DNA of 64,000 nucleotides, taken from NCBI GenBank assembly GCA_028283825.1, contig JAPWJW010000002.1, positions 310,001 through 374,000 on the forward strand, read 5' to 3'. Origin of the DNA: Azospirillaceae bacterium. GTDB lineage: Bacteria > Pseudomonadota > Alphaproteobacteria > Azospirillales > Azospirillaceae. Shown here piece by piece: positions 61,588 to 64,000 of the stretch (its first letter is position 1; every line of letters starts with the position of its first letter). Below the pieces are notes generated by a model that was given only the letters and a program-made list of their open reading frames with translations, was not told where the DNA came from and did not search any database. The translations under genes were made by a program, and so were the position numbers.

Positions 61588-61713
61588 CCCTCAATCGCCG
61601 GGCGCCGGCATCCGCCGGCTGGGCTATCCTCGCTTTCCAGTCCACTGACGTTCCCCGGAAAGCTCCGGCGGCCCCGGTCGGGGGCTACAGCGGCATGAGC
61701 GTCTCATGCCGCC
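61588..61713 (-). repeat. Dispersed multi-hairpin repeat, copy 8 (full form)
   Basis: Starts CCCTCAA; hairpins d GCCGGC/GCCGGC, c GCTTTCC/GGAAAGC, b GGCCCCG/CGGGG(G)CC with one extra G, a GCGGCATGAG/CTCATGCCGC. The a end lies about 33 nt past the stop of the minus-strand chemoreceptor. Confidence 0.87.
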
Positions 61714-61745
61714 GGCGTTGTTTGTGCGTAGGAAAATCGGACGCT

Positions 61746-63206
61746 TCAGGCGTTCTCGCGCAGGCGGGTCAGGAAGCCCTGGATGCCGCTGCGCATGGCG
61801 GCGGCGGTGCCGTCGGCGTGGTCGGCGGTGCTGCGGGTGGCGGTCACCTGGCTGGCGACCTTGCCGGCCAGGTCGCTCATGCCGCCCACCGCCTCGCCCA
61901 GGCGGCGGGTGCGGTCGGACACCAGCTGGATGCTGCGGGAGATTTCGTCCACCGCCGCACTCTGCTGGCCGATGACGTTGGCGACCTCGCCGGAACTGGC
62001 GTCCAATGCCGCCACCGACTGGCCGATCTCCGCCACCGCCTCGGCGGTGCCGTGGGCGGCGGTCTGGATTTCCTGGATCTGGCGGGCGATGTCCTCCGTC
62101 GCCTTGGCCGTCTGGTTGGCCAGGCTTTTCACCTCGGATGCCACGACGGCGAAACCCTTGCCGGCCTCCCCGGCGCGGGCCGCCTCGATGGTGGCGTTCA
62201 GGGCCAGCAGGTTGGTCTGGCCGGCGATGTCCTGGATCATCTGCACCACGCTGCCGATGCGGGTGGCGACCTCGCTCAGGGTCGCGACCTGGCGGTCCAC
62301 CGCCTCCACCTGTGTGGCGGCCGACCGGGCGCGGCCGGCGGCGTCATCGACCGACCGCACGATCTCCGCGATGGTGGCGGCCATCTCCTCCACCGCCGCC
62401 GCCACGGTGCCGGCATGGCTCATGGCGTCGTCGGCCTCGGCCGTGGCGCCGGTGGCGGAGGTGCGGGCGGTGTCCGCCAGCTGGTCCAGCGACACGGCGT
62501 TTTCCGACAGGTCGGTCATGGCGCCGACCAGTTGGTCGGTCTGGCCGGCGATCTCCGTCGCGAACTGGTCCGCCAGGGCCAGGCGCAGGGCCACGCGCTG
62601 CTGGCGGGCCTGCTGGCTTTGCTGTTCCTGCTGCTTGCGCAGGGCCTCGGTTTCGGCCGCCGCCGTTTCCGCCTTGCCCAGGGCGGTGTCCATGGCGGCG
62701 AACAGTTGCTCCAGGCTCCAGGCCAGCCACACCAGGATGCCGGTCTCCATGAGGACGATGCCGGCATGGAACAGCACGCGGCCGATGTCGCCCCGGTCGT
62801 GCGGGAACACCCAGGCCGGCACCAGGAAACTGAGCGTCAGATGGTGCACGGCGGTGGCGCCGGCCGCCAGGATGATGATGCGCCAGTCGCAGAAGGCCGT
62901 CAGCATGGCCAGGACGGCGAAGTAGATCATGTGGAAATCGACCTGCCAGTCACCGGCGGACGCCGCCACCAGGATCGAGGTCTGGGCGATGGCCAACACC
63001 GCCGTCATGTATTCCAGGGTCTGGCGCGGCAAGCCGACGGCCACGCCGCCGGTCAGCACCAATGCCAGGCCCAGGGCCGACAGGCCCGGCGCCAGCCAGC
63101 CATTGCCGGCCAGGACGCCGGTCAGCGCCGCCGCCGGCACGCACACCCACAGGAAAACGATGAACACCCGAAGGGCCGTGGCCCGGATGGAAATCATGTT
63201 GATCAT
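61746..63206 (-). CDS. Methyl-accepting chemotaxis protein with polytopic sensor
   Basis: 486 aa from ATG 63206 ([10 protein letters not shown]). Five to six membrane helices in the first 190 residues, no periplasmic domain of size and no HAMP, then a coiled coil and the signalling domain with tip [20 protein letters not shown] and [22 protein letters not shown]. Such receptors probably sense intramembrane or energy signals. No ribosome-binding site is clear; a longer frame to 63263 exists. Confidence 0.92.
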   Translation of the reverse strand: MINMISIRATALRVFIVFLWVCVPAAALTGVLAGNGWLAPGLSALGLALVLTGGVAVGLPRQTLEYMTAVLAIAQTSILVAASAGDWQVDFHMIYFAVLAMLTAFCDWRIIILAAGATAVHHLTLSFLVPAWVFPHDRGDIGRVLFHAGIVLMETGILVWLAWSLEQLFAAMDTALGKAETAAAETEALRKQQEQQSQQARQQRVALRLALADQFATEIAGQTDQLVGAMTDLSENAVSLDQLADTARTSATGATAEADDAMSHAGTVAAAVEEMAATIAEIVRSVDDAAGRARSAATQVEAVDRQVATLSEVATRIGSVVQMIQDIAGQTNLLALNATIEAARAGEAGKGFAVVASEVKSLANQTAKATEDIARQIQEIQTAAHGTAEAVAEIGQSVAALDASSGEVANVIGQQSAAVDEISRSIQLVSDRTRRLGEAVGGMSDLAGKVASQVTATRSTADHADGTAAAMRSGIQGFLTRLRENA

Positions 63207-63232
63207 GTCGTCGCCCCGCTTTTGCGAAACTT

Positions 63233-63556
63233 TTACGCGGCCGAGCCCCTGCCCGTGCCGCATCCCCTGAAACCGCCCAACGGCAACAGCAAGCCGGCGT
63301 TGCGCGGCCGGCCCGCTGTGATCGGTCGGGGCAATCCCCCGTCACCGACCTTCACCACCCAGCGTCCCGGACGGCCGTCCACCAGCAGGGCGTCGGCCCC
63401 GGCCAACGCCGCCACCTGGTCGGGCAAGGCCACCCAGGGCGGGAAAACCGCCAGCGCGAAGCCGCCGCCCGGGCCGGAAAAGGCGCTGGCCGCCAAGGCC
63501 GGCAGCAATGACGCCAGGATGGCGCCCGTCGCCCACAGCAACCGTCCGCCCCGCAT
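63233..63556 (-). CDS. Small putative secreted protein
   Basis: 107 aa. Signal-peptide-like start [20 protein letters not shown] with Ala-rich cleavage region, then a hydrophobic stretch and [20 protein letters not shown]. It ends 26 nt before the chemoreceptor start on the same strand, so they could be co-transcribed. No family recognised, and other frames here are also open, so existence is uncertain. Confidence 0.45.
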   Translation of the reverse strand: MRGGRLLWATGAILASLLPALAASAFSGPGGGFALAVFPPWVALPDQVAALAGADALLVDGRPGRWVVKVGDGGLPRPITAGRPRNAGLLLPLGGFRGCGTGRGSAA

Positions 63557-63789
63557 GCCGTTCTTCCCATACGTCCTAATACGATAGACCTACCTTGGCG
63601 GGTGGGAATGATTAATTGGTTAAATTCTGGTGTGCGGCGGGGACCCTATCCCGAAGCGTCGGCCGCAGGGCCCCGCATCCACGGCATGACGGCCGGGCGC
63701 GTCGCGGCGCATCGGGAAGGTTGCCTCATCGGCCAGATAGTTTTAGAAATTGGCCTCAGTCAGGTAACAATCTTTCAGGATCTGGTTCC

Positions 63790-64000
63790 GTGCCCCAGCT
63801 TCGTTCCCGCACCTCCACCCATGGCCGCAACATGGCCGGCGCCCGCGGCCTGTGGCGCGCCACGGGCATGACCGACGCCGACTTCGGCAAGCCCATCATC
63901 GCCATCGCCAATTCCTTCACCCAGTTCGTGCCCGGCCACGTGCACCTGAAGGATCTGGGCCAGCTGGTGGCGGACGAGGTGGTGGCGGCCGGCGGCGTGG
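63790..64000 (+). CDS. ilvD: Dihydroxy-acid dehydratase, N-terminal part
   Basis: 70 codons up to the window edge. GTG start. The text matches IlvD closely: [20 protein letters not shown], then [20 protein letters not shown] and [20 protein letters not shown]. IlvD makes 2-keto acids for valine, isoleucine and leucine synthesis using an iron-sulfur cluster. The start agrees with the usual IlvD N-terminus; the gene continues beyond 64000. Confidence 0.96.
   Translation, partial: MPQLRSRTSTHGRNMAGARGLWRATGMTDADFGKPIIAIANSFTQFVPGHVHLKDLGQLVADEVVAAGGV

Noticed and set aside
1-64000. CRISPR arrays, tRNA or rRNA genes
   Set aside because: No regularly spaced direct repeats, no cloverleaf with a T-loop and CCA end, and no rRNA segments were recognised by reading; a tRNAscan/Infernal run would be decisive.

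Overview
This window is a strongly G+C-rich chromosomal segment of an alphaproteobacterium. I infer an Azospirillaceae-like member of the Rhodospirillales. The evidence is gene content: a near-complete hopanoid pathway (hpnA-N plus dxs, ispA and ispH), an NAD-dependent molybdenum formate dehydrogenase (fds), a 3-hydroxybutyrate dehydrogenase, many chemotaxis and c-di-GMP proteins, and translationally coupled ATGA operons. No database search could be run, so the genus is a guess.

Layout. 1-2.6 kb: the 3' part of a chemoreceptor with a C-terminal PilZ domain, then a secreted TPR protein. 2.8-10.8 kb: formate oxidation, fdsGBA-fdhD-fdsD, followed by an OFA-family (oxalate/formate) carrier. 11.1-11.9 kb: bdhA. 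12.3-16.3 kb: two linked c-di-GMP genes, the second frameshifted. 16.4-19.8 kb: an EthD-like protein and an OmpR-type regulator with a 7TMR-DISM histidine kinase. 20.6-31.7 kb: first hopanoid block, with prenyl precursors (ispA, dxs), lipid carriage (hpnM, an mlaA-like lipoprotein), an exported GH5 glycosidase and head-group decoration (hpnI-J-K-L). 31.8-35.8 kb: two near-duplicate PiT phosphate carriers around a HAD phosphatase-like gene. 35.9-37.7 kb: a group II intron sitting just behind a transcription terminator. 38-40.8 kb: a short accessory stretch (unknown membrane protein, decayed SRPBCC gene, a less G+C-rich orphan, a VOC protein). 40.8-45.7 kb: the hopanoid transporter hpnN and copC-copD. 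46.4-56.7 kb: core hopanoid locus, with ispH-hpnH on + converging on hpnA-B-C-D-E, shc and hpnG on -. 57-60.5 kb: a UbiA/HAD prenyltransferase with DprE1-like and DprE2-like oxidoreductases, resembling a lipid-linked arabinose pathway. 60.6-64 kb: a TetR regulator with an obvious operator, a membrane chemoreceptor and the start of ilvD.

How the genes work together. Dxs, IspH and IspA make farnesyl diphosphate. HpnD, HpnC and HpnE convert it to squalene and Shc cyclises it to hopene. HpnH and HpnG add and process the adenosine-derived side chain. HpnI, HpnK and HpnJ build the amino-sugar/cyclitol head group. HpnN, and probably HpnM with MlaA, move lipids between membranes.

The most unusual signal is a dispersed, structured intergenic repeat with eight copies in this window. 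Each copy carries three or four hairpins (a-d) whose arms differ between copies but remain complementary, i.e. they covary. Most copies abut gene 3' ends. A second notable pattern is a set of single-base frameshifts in or beside G/C runs in otherwise intact conserved genes (c-di-GMP protein, hpnK, ispH, hpnB). The break in ispH, normally essential, suggests sequence error or recent drift. No tRNA, rRNA or CRISPR array was recognised.
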